Source: Acinetobacter lanii | GTDB lineage: Bacteria; Pseudomonadota; Gammaproteobacteria; Pseudomonadales; Moraxellaceae | Reading direction: 5' to 3' | DNA length: 64,000 nt | NCBI RefSeq assembly: GCF_011578285.1 | Contig: NZ_CP049916.1 | Coordinates: 1,550,001 to 1,614,000, forward strand | In this document: piece after piece, positions 57,060 to 64,000 of the stretch | Position numbering within the stretch: position 1 is the first letter of the stretch | Layout: each line of letters starts with the position of its first letter | Position numbers and translations under genes: made by a program | The notes under the pieces: model-generated | The model's input: the letters and a program-made list of their open reading frames with translations, nothing else | What the model was told of the DNA's origin: nothing | The model's database searches: none

Positions 57060-57297
57060 AATTCATGATCAGCATATATTTATGTAACTACTAATCGTCA
57101 AGTTGCACAATATTTTGCAACTGATTAATGGTAAAAATGGTATAGTATATGAGTTAAAAGTAGAATGTGGGCGTGCCAAGTAGAATAAATATAATAAAAA
57201 AGATTTATTAATCAATTGTAAATGGGTTACGGAAGATGAAGGGTTAATTCCAAGCTATATTCGATCAAATGAAATAGTAGGAAAGAAAAAAGTATGA
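57060..57297 (+). pseudogene. Remnant of an ADP-ribosyltransferase-like toxin tail
   Basis: In pieces, the plus strand reads 'IYVTTNRQVAQYFATD', a stop, then 'NGIVYELKVECG', a stop, then 'LINCKWVTEDEGLIPSYI', ending at TGA 57295. The order of a T-T/S strand, an alanine/phenylalanine helix and a 'VYEL' strand recalls ADP-ribosyltransferase-fold toxins. Several stops and at least one frame change make it dead. The fold suggestion is tentative. Confidence 0.4.
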
Positions 57298-57308
57298 TTA
57301 AGGTGATA

Positions 57309-57768
57309 TAGCTAAAAAACAAATTTAGGCTACATATTTTTAAAGGCAATATCGAGTGCACTCAAAACCGATATATTTTGCTGTGATATGATTTGTCTTA
57401 CTTTATTCTTAAGTACAGACCATGCTTTTTCAATAGGATTGAAATCTAGACTATATGCAGGTAAATAAAATATTCGGGAGTGATGCTAAAAAACTAAAGC
57501 ATTAATTTCTTTACCTTTGTGAATTGAAGCATTATCCAAAATGAATAAATATTTTCGAACTTGACCATGTGTTGATTCTAAACTCTCTGGTAAATATTTA
57601 ACCAATGCGTAAAAACACTACGATCACACGAACCTTGGAAAACTAAAGGATCAACAAACTTAAAAGGTGTATTTGATTTTACTGCACTAATCATACTGAA
57701 CCGAGTTCCGTGTCCACCTACTTTTAGAGCAGGACAACGTTGTCTTTTTGAGACCAACCATATTCAGC
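57309..57768 (-). mobile_element. Truncated and decayed IS630-family element
   Basis: One terminal repeat (TAGCTAAAAAACAAATTTAGGCTAC) is present at 57309 after a TA. The rest encodes, on the minus strand, pieces of the same type of transposase as in the intact IS630: 'AEYGWSQKRQRCPAL', 'GGHGTRFSMISAVKSN', 'DPLVFQGSCDRSVF'. The other half is missing. The broken end is fused directly to Rhs cassette 4. Confidence 0.85.
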
Positions 57769-57770
57769 TG

Positions 57771-58346
57771 TGGTGGTCATAATGTTTATGCTTATGCCCA
57801 GAACCTAGGGGGGAGGTTAGATCCACGAGGGCTAAATAAGTTACAGGGTAAATTAAGCAGTAAAAATACGGGTGGAGATAAGAAAAAACAGCCTTGTGTA
57901 AATAGTCTAGCTGTACAAGAAGCGAGATTATATCAAACACCAAAATAAGGTGAGACATCACCATATATAAATCAAGACGCTTGGAAGGTGTTTGGATACC
58001 AAAACATACACAATTTTTTGCGTTACATAAACATGGACCTTCAGATAATCCATTGGAAAATAATACTCCAAACTTCTTTGCCAAGAAATCGCAAATGAAT
58101 AAGTATCCATCTGCTGTGAGCTATAACGATGCTGTGCAAGTTGCTCATAGTGGTAACTACAAAGGTGAAAAACGACCGATGAGAACAGAAATGCATAAAT
58201 TTGTATCCAAAAAAGGTTTTTGTGTTGCAAGATCTAAGGCATTAGCAAATTCACATATTTCTTCTGGTGGAGCAGAACAGTTTTATGTGAGAGATGTAGA
58301 TAAAAACAAATTAAAACCAACAGGTAAATTATTTAATCTTGACTAA
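57771..58346 (+). pseudogene. Rhs cassette 4: toxin of family A, broken
   Basis: It starts in mid-motif ([11 protein letters not shown]...DPRGL) right after the IS630 remnant. The tail reads like cassette 5: 'KKKQPCVNSLAVQEARLYQTPK', then a TAA at 57946-57948. After a frame change it continues with 'GVWIPKHTQFFALHKHGPSDNPLENNTPNFFAKK' in two pieces and '[16 protein letters not shown]', ending at 58346. So the toxin is inactive while its immunity gene remains. Confidence 0.8.
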
Positions 58347-58356
58347 GGATATTGTT

Positions 58357-58812
58357 ATGAATGTATTAAGAATTGATTATACCCTAGGTAAAGTTGAATT
58401 TAGAATCAATGATAAAAACATTGTGATTAATAATTATGGAAACGAAAATAATAATGATTTAATATCATTCGGTTTTGAAAATTTTATAGATCCTTTGGGA
58501 CAGTCTTGTTATACCCTTAATTTTGATTTTCAAGGTTATATTTTTTATGCAAAATTAATTTATAAAGATGGCTTTTTGAAAATTATAAATTTTGCTATGG
58601 TAGGGAGTAATATTGGTGAATATAATGAATGGGATTATGAAGGTAATTATAAAGCTATAAAAAAAATTTTTGATCAAACATCATTTTATAGAAAGAGTGA
58701 AGATGATTATAAGTCATACACTGATTATTTTTATGATTGGGGGGCTATAGCAGCTTACTATAGTAGAATAGGTTTGGATGTTAACTTTTCAATTAGGTTT
58801 TTAGAAAATTAA
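58357..58812 (+). CDS. Putative immunity protein of cassette 4
   Basis: Start ATG 58357 with AAGGA 7 nt upstream; a TTG at 58339 lies inside the toxin end. The 151-residue product has the array's immunity pattern: 'LRIDYTLGKVEFRIND', 'AKLIYKDGFLKI', 'YNEWDYEGNYKAIKKIF', 'DYFYDWGAIAAYY'. Its toxin is dead, so it now survives as an orphan immunity gene. Confidence 0.7.
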   Translation: MNVLRIDYTLGKVEFRINDKNIVINNYGNENNNDLISFGFENFIDPLGQSCYTLNFDFQGYIFYAKLIYKDGFLKIINFAMVGSNIGEYNEWDYEGNYKAIKKIFDQTSFYRKSEDDYKSYTDYFYDWGAIAAYYSRIGLDVNFSIRFLEN

Positions 58813-59199
58813 AAGAGAAAATTACTAGGGGGTCGTAAAAGATAATATGTTGCAGTGAGAAAAATATTAGAAAATTTTTAAGATTTTGCTCATCATATTG
58901 CTTGAATTAACTGTAAATATGCAAATTAAGGCGATTACACAATTTAAACATTAAAGCCAAAATGTGTTTATTGAATGCTTAAAGAAAAAGCTTGTTTGAC
59001 TTGGAATAAAAATCTCTATTAAGATCTATTAAATAGTGGTCATATACCGCATTGGGTGAGTTAGTATTAGTAAAGTAGGGTTTTGAGCGAGCGTAATATA
59101 TCATCTGACTAATATGTTCGCAGTAGTAAAGCTAGACAAGCCAGGTAAAATTTCTTCGAAGACTTCGAGATACTCACCAATAACATTCGTTTCCAAGGT
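58813..59199 (+). pseudogene. Decayed Rhs core fragment, cassette 5
   Basis: From about 59041 the sequence shows traces of the core end ('TALGELVL' for the usual YKAWGELVS) and, from 59147, '[17 protein letters not shown]'. The first 230 nt (58813-59040) hold nothing recognisable. The core is broken by stops and ends at the second copy of the 41-nt stem-loop. Confidence 0.6.
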
Positions 59200-59240
59200 G
59201 CATGAGTAAAGTTAGAGTACTGCTCTAACTGCAGCGCAAG
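59200..59240 (+). repeat. 41-nt stem-loop element replacing rhs bases (copy B)
   Basis: It has the same length and the same insertion point in the rhs core as copy A at 52285, with four base differences. The stem AGTTAGAG/CTCTAACT is kept, and one change in the stem gives a G-T pair. As in copy A, it brings TGA after two codons and a TAA just before the toxin frame reopens. Confidence 0.85.
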
Positions 59241-59255
59241 GATCAAGAAACAGGA

Positions 59256-59918
59256 TTGCATTATAACCGCCATCGTTATTATGCTCCGAATATTGGTCGT
59301 TTTATTTCTAAAGACCCTATTGGGCTTCTAGGGGGGCATAATGTTTATGCTTATGCACCGAACCCAGTGGAGTGGGTTGATCCAAGAGGATTAAGTAAGA
59401 CTAAAGGGAAATCTGGGAATAAAAATACTGAAAGTGCTAAGAAAAAACAGCCTTGTCCAAATCCTTGTAAAAACAGTACAGCGGCCTTGGACGCTAAGGG
59501 ATATCAAACACCACTGCCTGGAAGTAAATCTCCATATACTAACCAAGATACATGGAAAAATATTTGGATAAAACCTGGAACGGAATTTTATGCATTGCAT
59601 CCACACGGACGATCTCAAAATCCATTAGAAAATGCTACTCCAAATTTCTTTGTGCGTAAATCTCAAATGAATCGATATCCAAGTGCGACTGCATATAATG
59701 ATGCAGTACAAGTAGCTCATAAAGGTAATTTGGCAAGTTCAGAATATGATATGCGTACTGAAATGCATAAGTTCACAGTCACTAAAGGTTTTTGTGCAGC
59801 AATTGCTGTTGCTAAAGCAAATAGCCATATATCAAGTGGTGGGGCTATACAATATTATGTTAGAGATTCTGATACTAAAAATTTGCGACAGTCTGGATCT
59901 TTAACAAAATTAAATTAA
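59256..59918 (+). CDS. Rhs cassette 5: core end plus toxin tail (family A)
   Basis: The frame reopens after the stem-loop; the first usable start is a TTG at 59256 ([12 protein letters not shown]). The boundary KDPIGLLGG...WVDPRGL is intact. The tail reads '[20 protein letters not shown]', '[16 protein letters not shown]', '[12 protein letters not shown]', '[16 protein letters not shown]' and '[12 protein letters not shown]', and shares its length and motif order with the tails of cassettes 3, 4 and 6. The frame is intact. The biochemical activity is unknown. Confidence 0.7.
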   Translation: MHYNRHRYYAPNIGRFISKDPIGLLGGHNVYAYAPNPVEWVDPRGLSKTKGKSGNKNTESAKKKQPCPNPCKNSTAALDAKGYQTPLPGSKSPYTNQDTWKNIWIKPGTEFYALHPHGRSQNPLENATPNFFVRKSQMNRYPSATAYNDAVQVAHKGNLASSEYDMRTEMHKFTVTKGFCAAIAVAKANSHISSGGAIQYYVRDSDTKNLRQSGSLTKLN

Positions 59919-59931
59919 ATGGTGTAATCAA

Positions 59932-60381
59932 ATGAGTGTAAATGTAATAATTGATTTGGATTCTGGGTATATTAACATTGGAAATTTTTTACTTAAAAGT
60001 GGTTTAATAGAGAGTGAGTTTTTAAGAAATGAAAAAGGGTTGAATTCAACCCATTTTATTGATTTTCAAGGTGATTCTAGTTATAAATTTCCTTTATTCT
60101 TAGGTGAATTAAAATTTAGTACAATAGTGTCATTTAAAAAAGGTGAGATTGATGTTGTAAGTTTTCAATTGATTGATATTAATGGTGAAGTTTTCAATCC
60201 TTGGGATTTTGAGGGTAATTATAATAAGTTGTTAAGTATTTTTAATTCAGAAAATTATGTTGAAAAAAAGAAAAATGATTTTAGACATTACACGCAATTT
60301 ATTTTTAGATGGGGAGAGATTGGAGTTTATTATGAGGTGAAGTCATTGGATTGTAATTTTTATATTCGTTGGAAAAGCTAA
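59932..60381 (+). CDS. Putative immunity protein of cassette 5
   Basis: The 149-residue protein starts at ATG 59932, 13 nt after the toxin. It shares the array's immunity pattern: 'IDLDSGYINIGNFLL', 'VSFKKGEIDVVSF', 'FNPWDFEGNYNKLLSIF', 'FIFRWGEIGVYYEVKSLDCNFYI' in separate segments. It is most similar to the immunity protein of cassette 4, as are the two toxins. Confidence 0.7.
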   Translation: MSVNVIIDLDSGYINIGNFLLKSGLIESEFLRNEKGLNSTHFIDFQGDSSYKFPLFLGELKFSTIVSFKKGEIDVVSFQLIDINGEVFNPWDFEGNYNKLLSIFNSENYVEKKKNDFRHYTQFIFRWGEIGVYYEVKSLDCNFYIRWKS

Positions 60382-60461
60382 CCTTAGAATAAAAATAATG
60401 AGATTTTTCTATATTATAATCTTCATTTTTCTTTTAAATTAATTAAATTACTGTTGATAAA

Positions 60462-60674
60462 ATGCTACTAAATCTGATTAAAATTAACTTTGATAATAGA
60501 GATAGTAATTCACAATTTTTTTCAAAAATCAATGAGTCTGAGTTAAAATCAAATTATGATGATTCTAATTGGAACAAAAAATAAATGCCGATGGTATAGT
60601 TTGTTATTTTGTTGATGCTATATATGAAGACAATATTTTCAATATTATCTTTAAGATTGAAGGAGAGATATTAA
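60462..60674 (+). pseudogene. 5' part of an immunity pseudogene, split by IS3
   Basis: The plus strand reads 'MLLNLIKINFDNRDSNSQF' and, in another frame, 'DGIVCYFVDAIYEDNIFNIIFKIEGE', similar to the family's central strand. Stops and a frame change are present before the IS3 insertion. The other half lies at 61957-62196. Confidence 0.6.
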
Positions 60675-60741
60675 TGTGGTTCCGTTAATTAGACCACTCA
60701 ATTCAGTTTTATAAGTGATAAATCCGCTCTAAATATTTAAA

Positions 60742-61569
60742 TTATGCTGCCATTACTTTTAGTAAATGTTCATCATAAAATTCATCCGGTGTTGCCTTAT
60801 TCAAACTTGAATGAGGACGTATCATGTTATAAAAATCCAAATATTCAGCAAGTGATTGTTTCGCTTGTTTAACCGTATCGTAAGCCTTCAAATAGACTTC
60901 CTCATGCTTCACGCTGCGCCATAAACGCTCAATCATCACATTATCCATCCATCGTCCTTTCCCATCCATACTGATACGGATATTTCGCAATTTTAACTCA
61001 TTCAAAAATGCCTCGCTTGTGAATTGACTGCCTTGGTCTGTATTAAACACCTCTGGACAACCATATTTCACAATTGCTTCTTGCAACGCATCTATGCAAA
61101 AGTCTGTTTCCATACTGATCGATACTCGATGAGCCAGTACTTTACGACTATGCCAATCTATAATTGCACACAGATAGACAAAGCCTTTAGCCATAGGAAT
61201 GTACGTGATATCTGTACACCAGACTTGATTAGAGTGATCGATGACCATGTTTTTCAACAGATATGGGAAAATACGGTGTGCAAGATTAGGCTTACTGGTA
61301 TTGGGTTTTGGATACAAGGCATGTATTCCCATCAAGCGCATTAAACGTCGGACTTTACGCCGACCTATTTGATGTCCTTGACGCTGTAGCATATCTCGTA
61401 TCATTCGACTGCCCATAAATGGGTAGTCGAGATGAATTTCATCGATTAGACGCATCCAACTCAAATCAGTTGATGAAATCTCTTTGGGCTTGTAATACAA
61501 CGTACTGCGATTGATTTGAATCAATTGCGATTGTTGTCGTACCGAAAGTTGATGGGTCTTATCGATCAT
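60742..61569 (-). CDS. IS3-family transposase OrfB
   Basis: The 275-residue DDE integrase-type half shows VWCTDITYIP, the second Asp in VFNTDQGSQFTS and the Glu in NVMIERLWRSVKHEEV, the D-D-E triad. Its ATG overlaps the OrfA stop (ATGA), next to a run of six A, so it may also be made as an OrfAB fusion by -1 slippage. The frame is intact. Confidence 0.92.
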   Translation of the reverse strand: MIDKTHQLSVRQQSQLIQINRSTLYYKPKEISSTDLSWMRLIDEIHLDYPFMGSRMIRDMLQRQGHQIGRRKVRRLMRLMGIHALYPKPNTSKPNLAHRIFPYLLKNMVIDHSNQVWCTDITYIPMAKGFVYLCAIIDWHSRKVLAHRVSISMETDFCIDALQEAIVKYGCPEVFNTDQGSQFTSEAFLNELKLRNIRISMDGKGRWMDNVMIERLWRSVKHEEVYLKAYDTVKQAKQSLAEYLDFYNMIRPHSSLNKATPDEFYDEHLLKVMAA

Positions 61570-61871
61570 TTTTTGCCGCTCAGCTGCCCTATTTTTCTGA
61601 GCGCACCTTCTAAAAAATCAATTTGCAATGCCTGATGTCCTATCTTGGCATGTAGAGCTTTGAGGTCAATCTCTGGTTCTTGTTGTGCTGTTGGTCGTGA
61701 AAAAATATTGACTGATTGCTCAAGCAGTTGATTTTTCCAATCGATGATTTGGTTTTGATGTAAATCGAATTGAGTAGAAAGTTCAGCGAGTGTGTGGTCG
61801 CCTTTAATTGCTGCGAGAGCAACTTTAACTTTAAACTCTGCTGAATGATTACGACGTTTTCTTCGTGTCAT
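61566..61871 (-). CDS. IS3-family transposase OrfA
   Basis: This is a 101-residue helix-turn-helix protein (MTRRKRRNHSAEFKVKVALA) that precedes OrfB in IS3 elements. I start at ATG 61871; a longer frame from 61889 adds six residues. It has a leucine-rich C-terminal helix (IDFLEGALRKIG) typical of the family. Confidence 0.88.
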   Translation of the reverse strand: MTRRKRRNHSAEFKVKVALAAIKGDHTLAELSTQFDLHQNQIIDWKNQLLEQSVNIFSRPTAQQEPEIDLKALHAKIGHQALQIDFLEGALRKIGQLSGKK

Positions 61872-61956
61872 GGTTGACTCCAAAAACAAGCATTTCCCAT
61901 GCTTATTGGGGAGTAGATTATCACTTATAGGCGTGGTCTAAAATCCTAGAACCACA

Positions 61957-62196
61957 TCAATATTGAATTCTATAAAATTTCAATTGTTTGATCGGAAAAA
62001 CAAAGATTTTGATCCATATGATTACGAGAAAAATTTAAGATATTTATATCAAATCGTTCAAGGTACTGATTATTTGAAATTTACTTAGGGTGAATTTGGG
62101 AGAGGAAGAAGTTATGTATATATATGGCGAACTATAGTTATATATTACGAAATTAAATCTCTGAATTGTAGTTTTACAGTAAGATTTAAACAATAA
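61957..62196 (+). pseudogene. 3' part of the immunity pseudogene, split by IS3
   Basis: Reads 'KNKDFDPYDYEKNLRYLYQIV', a stop, then 'VYIWRTIVIYYEIKSLNCSFTVRFKQ' in segments, ending at TAA 62194-62196. This matches the end of the cassette 5 immunity protein (FIFRWGEIGVYYEVKSLDCN). It is broken by at least one stop and by the IS3 insertion. Confidence 0.65.
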
Positions 62197-62226
62197 AGAA
62201 TTAAGCTGGTATGTAACAATAAATTT

Positions 62227-62685
62227 ATGATGAATCTTACCTTAGATATAAACAGCGGATCTTTATTGATTAATGATACGCCTTTTGATTATCACAATGA
62301 AAAAGCGTATTTAACAAGTATTAAACAATTTGGATTTGATTTTTATCAAAAACAAATGGTTGTTAATGACTATCATAAATATGGTGGATTTGATGTCATT
62401 TTTTTCGGAAATATATTTTCTGTAGAATTTATTTATAAAGATGGTGAGTTATATTCAAACTCTTTTATTTATAATGGACTGAGTGAAAAAGCGGGTTTTG
62501 GTGCTACAGAATTTTATCAAAAAAAGGATAGATTGAAACTTAGGAAAGATTTTAAGAAAGTACTAGGGAAATCTCCTGAGAAAAAATTAAAAAACAGAGA
62601 TTTATATATTTATGATTGGGGGGAAGTAAAAGTTTCATTGTCAAATCGTGATTATTATGTTTTTTTAAATTTTGATTATTATTGA
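62227..62685 (+). CDS. Orphan immunity protein, close relative of the next one
   Basis: This 152-residue protein starts at ATG 62227 (or 62230). It is highly similar to the protein at 63541: both contain 'HKYG.FDVIF.GN.FSVE', 'YSNSFIYNGLS' or a near form, 'KNRDLYIYDWGEV' and end NFDYY. No toxin precedes it, only the immunity pseudogene. It is therefore an extra immunity gene, probably left after a cassette lost its toxin. Confidence 0.7.
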   Translation: MMNLTLDINSGSLLINDTPFDYHNEKAYLTSIKQFGFDFYQKQMVVNDYHKYGGFDVIFFGNIFSVEFIYKDGELYSNSFIYNGLSEKAGFGATEFYQKKDRLKLRKDFKKVLGKSPEKKLKNRDLYIYDWGEVKVSLSNRDYYVFLNFDYY

Positions 62686-62744
62686 TTTTTTTTATTTATA
62701 TAAATTTCCTTTTTTTAGAATTTTGTGGAATAAATAGAATAAGG

Positions 62745-62809
62745 TTGGGGATGAACTTTTTTAAGAGAATTCTAACAGCCAATCTCAATTCTTTGAAAAC
62801 TCTGAAATT
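62745..62809 (+). pseudogene. Decayed Rhs core fragment, cassette 6
   Basis: Degenerate match to the core end: 'TTGGGGATGAAC' stands where intact cassettes have TGGGGTGAGCT, followed by '[13 protein letters not shown]'. Frame breaks separate it from the intact frame that begins at 62810. Confidence 0.5.
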
Positions 62810-63529
62810 TTGACCAACAACATTCGTTTCCAAGGTCAATATTTTGATGAAGAAACAGGGTTACATTACAATCGCCATCGTTATTATGCTCCGAATATTG
62901 GTCGATTTATTTCTAAAGATCCCATTGGGCTTTTAGGTGGACATAACGTATATGCCTATGCACCGAATCCTGTGGAGTGGGTTGATCCACGTGGATTGAA
63001 TAAGTCACAAGGTAAATCAGGTAGTAAAAATACGGGTGGAGATAAGAAAAAACAGCCATGTCCTAAGGATGTTTGTGCAGGTAGAAATCCTGCTGTATCT
63101 GGTCGATCTTGGCAAGGCCGACCAGATGATGATATGTATGTAGGCAAAGATAGTTATAAAAATGTTGTATTGAAAAAAGGCACTGTAATTTATACTTTAT
63201 ATCCCCACGATAATCCAAAAAAATCATTAGAAAATAGCCGAACCCCTAACTATTTTGTAGATGGAAAGCAGTTAAAGGCTTTAAAGACCCAAGGAGCAAG
63301 AGTGTACAATGATGCTTTACAGGTTGGACATACTGGTAATAGTACTAGTAAAAGGGCTAATCCAATGAGAACCCAAGTTCATAAATTTATTGTGCAGGAA
63401 GATATATGTGTAGCTGAAGGTAAAGCCTTGAATAATAAACAATTTGGAGTAGGGGGAGGGACGCAATATTACATTATGAATCAGGACCATAGTAAGTTAA
63501 AAGCAACACATTATATTTCTAAAATATAA
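62810..63529 (+). CDS. Rhs cassette 6: core end plus toxin tail (family A)
   Basis: The frame opens with TTG 62810 ([17 protein letters not shown]) and keeps the boundary KDPIGLLGG...WVDPRGL. The tail has '[21 protein letters not shown]', '[15 protein letters not shown]', '[12 protein letters not shown]', '[16 protein letters not shown]' and '[14 protein letters not shown]'. It is closest to cassette 3. It is not interrupted by the stem-loop. The activity is unknown; a TNT-like NAD-degrading fold is one guess from the KGT start and GGGTQY end. Confidence 0.75.
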   Translation: MTNNIRFQGQYFDEETGLHYNRHRYYAPNIGRFISKDPIGLLGGHNVYAYAPNPVEWVDPRGLNKSQGKSGSKNTGGDKKKQPCPKDVCAGRNPAVSGRSWQGRPDDDMYVGKDSYKNVVLKKGTVIYTLYPHDNPKKSLENSRTPNYFVDGKQLKALKTQGARVYNDALQVGHTGNSTSKRANPMRTQVHKFIVQEDICVAEGKALNNKQFGVGGGTQYYIMNQDHSKLKATHYISKI

Positions 63530-63540
63530 CGAGGATTAAA

Positions 63541-63999
63541 GTGTTAGTATTAAATTTAGATCAGACTACTGGGGTATTATATTTAGATGATGTAATTTTT
63601 AAATATAATGCTGAGGCAGATTACTTGAAGGTCAGAGATCTTTTAGTAAATAAGTTAAAAGATAAATTATTGTATATAAATGGTTTTCATAAATATGGAG
63701 CATTTGATGTTATTTTTTGTGGAAATGAATTTTCTGTTGAATTAGTTTATAAAGATGGATTTTTATTTTCAAATTCATTTATATATAATGGATTAAGCGC
63801 AAAAAAAGGATTTGGCGCAACAGAGTTAGATCAAAATGAAGATAGAAAAAAATTACGAAAAGATTTTAAAAAATATTTTAGTAAAATTCCTGATAAAAAA
63901 TTAAAAAACAGAGACTTATATATTTATGACTGGGGGGAAGTAAGAGTTTCATTGTCACATCGTGATTATTATGTTTTTTTAAATTTTGATTATTATTGA
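63541..63999 (+). CDS. Putative immunity protein of cassette 6
   Basis: The 152-residue protein starts at GTG 63541, with AGGA about 8 nt upstream, 11 nt after the toxin. It shares the array's immunity pattern and is nearly the twin of the orphan at 62227, with about 30 C-terminal residues almost identical. It probably neutralises the cassette 6 toxin. The stop codon is the last complete codon of the window, so whether more cassettes follow cannot be seen. Confidence 0.72.
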   Translation: MLVLNLDQTTGVLYLDDVIFKYNAEADYLKVRDLLVNKLKDKLLYINGFHKYGAFDVIFCGNEFSVELVYKDGFLFSNSFIYNGLSAKKGFGATELDQNEDRKKLRKDFKKYFSKIPDKKLKNRDLYIYDWGEVRVSLSHRDYYVFLNFDYY

Positions 64000-64000
64000 T

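Larger units (their letters stand above)
60675..61956 (-). mobile_element. IS3-family insertion sequence, complete
   Basis: The 1282-bp element begins TGTGGTTC and ends GAACCACA. The inverted repeats run on with gaps (TTAGACCAC, then TATAAGTGATAA at each end). It encodes OrfA and OrfB on the minus strand. It interrupts an immunity pseudogene. I could not confirm a target duplication (TTAA left, TCAA right). Confidence 0.88.

Noticed and set aside
60675..61956. A retron, toxin-antitoxin or other defence operon within the array at this point.
   Set aside because: The two minus-strand genes are clearly IS3 OrfA and OrfB with a DDE triad.

Overview
The window is about 64 kb of a gamma-proteobacterial chromosome, AT-rich, almost certainly an Acinetobacter that is not necessarily A. 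baumannii. The evidence is gene content and order: a complete isc cluster, an alkR/alkM alkane hydroxylase pair, a membrane class III adenylate cyclase, hupB-ppiD, prmB-aroC, aroQ-accB-accC, an extended UmuD with its own palindromic operator, and an Acinetobacter-type VgrG. No tRNA, rRNA or CRISPR array was seen.

Positions 1-30,300 are mostly core genome: mfd, a HIT protein, an adenylate cyclase, then the iscRSUA-hscBA-fdx operon on the minus strand. They are followed by a phasin-like gene, hupB, ppiD, alkR/alkM, dedA, two linked acyl-CoA dehydrogenase genes, an ABC1/UbiB-type kinase, a cold-shock gene, prmB-aroC, two paralogous lipoproteins and uspA. Two otherwise ordinary genes, hscA and alkM, each carry a net two-base deletion that breaks the frame. 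They are either real mutations or consensus errors.

Positions 30,300-33,170 are a small graveyard: a 170-bp deletion derivative of an insertion sequence, small prophage-like genes, and a decayed IS5-type element that ends against a diguanylate cyclase gene. Positions 33,170-40,900 return to core genes (diguanylate cyclase, accC-accB-aroQ) and an SOS pair umuD-umuC, divergent from a DUF2185/Imm33-like gene.

Positions 41,055-64,000 are the accessory part. A type VI secretion spike gene (vgrG) is followed, with a one-base overlap, by a PoNe-like DNase effector and two PoNi-type immunity genes. The second PoNi is broken by one stop codon and partly overwritten by gene conversion. Downstream is a 16-kb array of Rhs 'tips'. 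The only long Rhs core has lost its 5' end and is split by an IS630 element that left a TA duplication. After it come five more truncated Rhs C-terminal cassettes. Most carry a toxin tail after the conserved DPIGL...DPxGL boundary, then a small immunity gene. Four tails belong to one divergent toxin family, and five immunity genes or pseudogenes resemble each other. The array also holds an AHH/HNH nuclease tail, an orphan NADAR gene of the DarT1-associated type, a MITE, IS630 and IS3 copies, and several dead toxin or immunity genes. Two cassettes carry the same 41-nt stem-loop in place of the same nine bases of the Rhs core. The array looks like a store of displaced toxin-immunity modules, kept for immunity and possibly for tip exchange by recombination with a full-length rhs.
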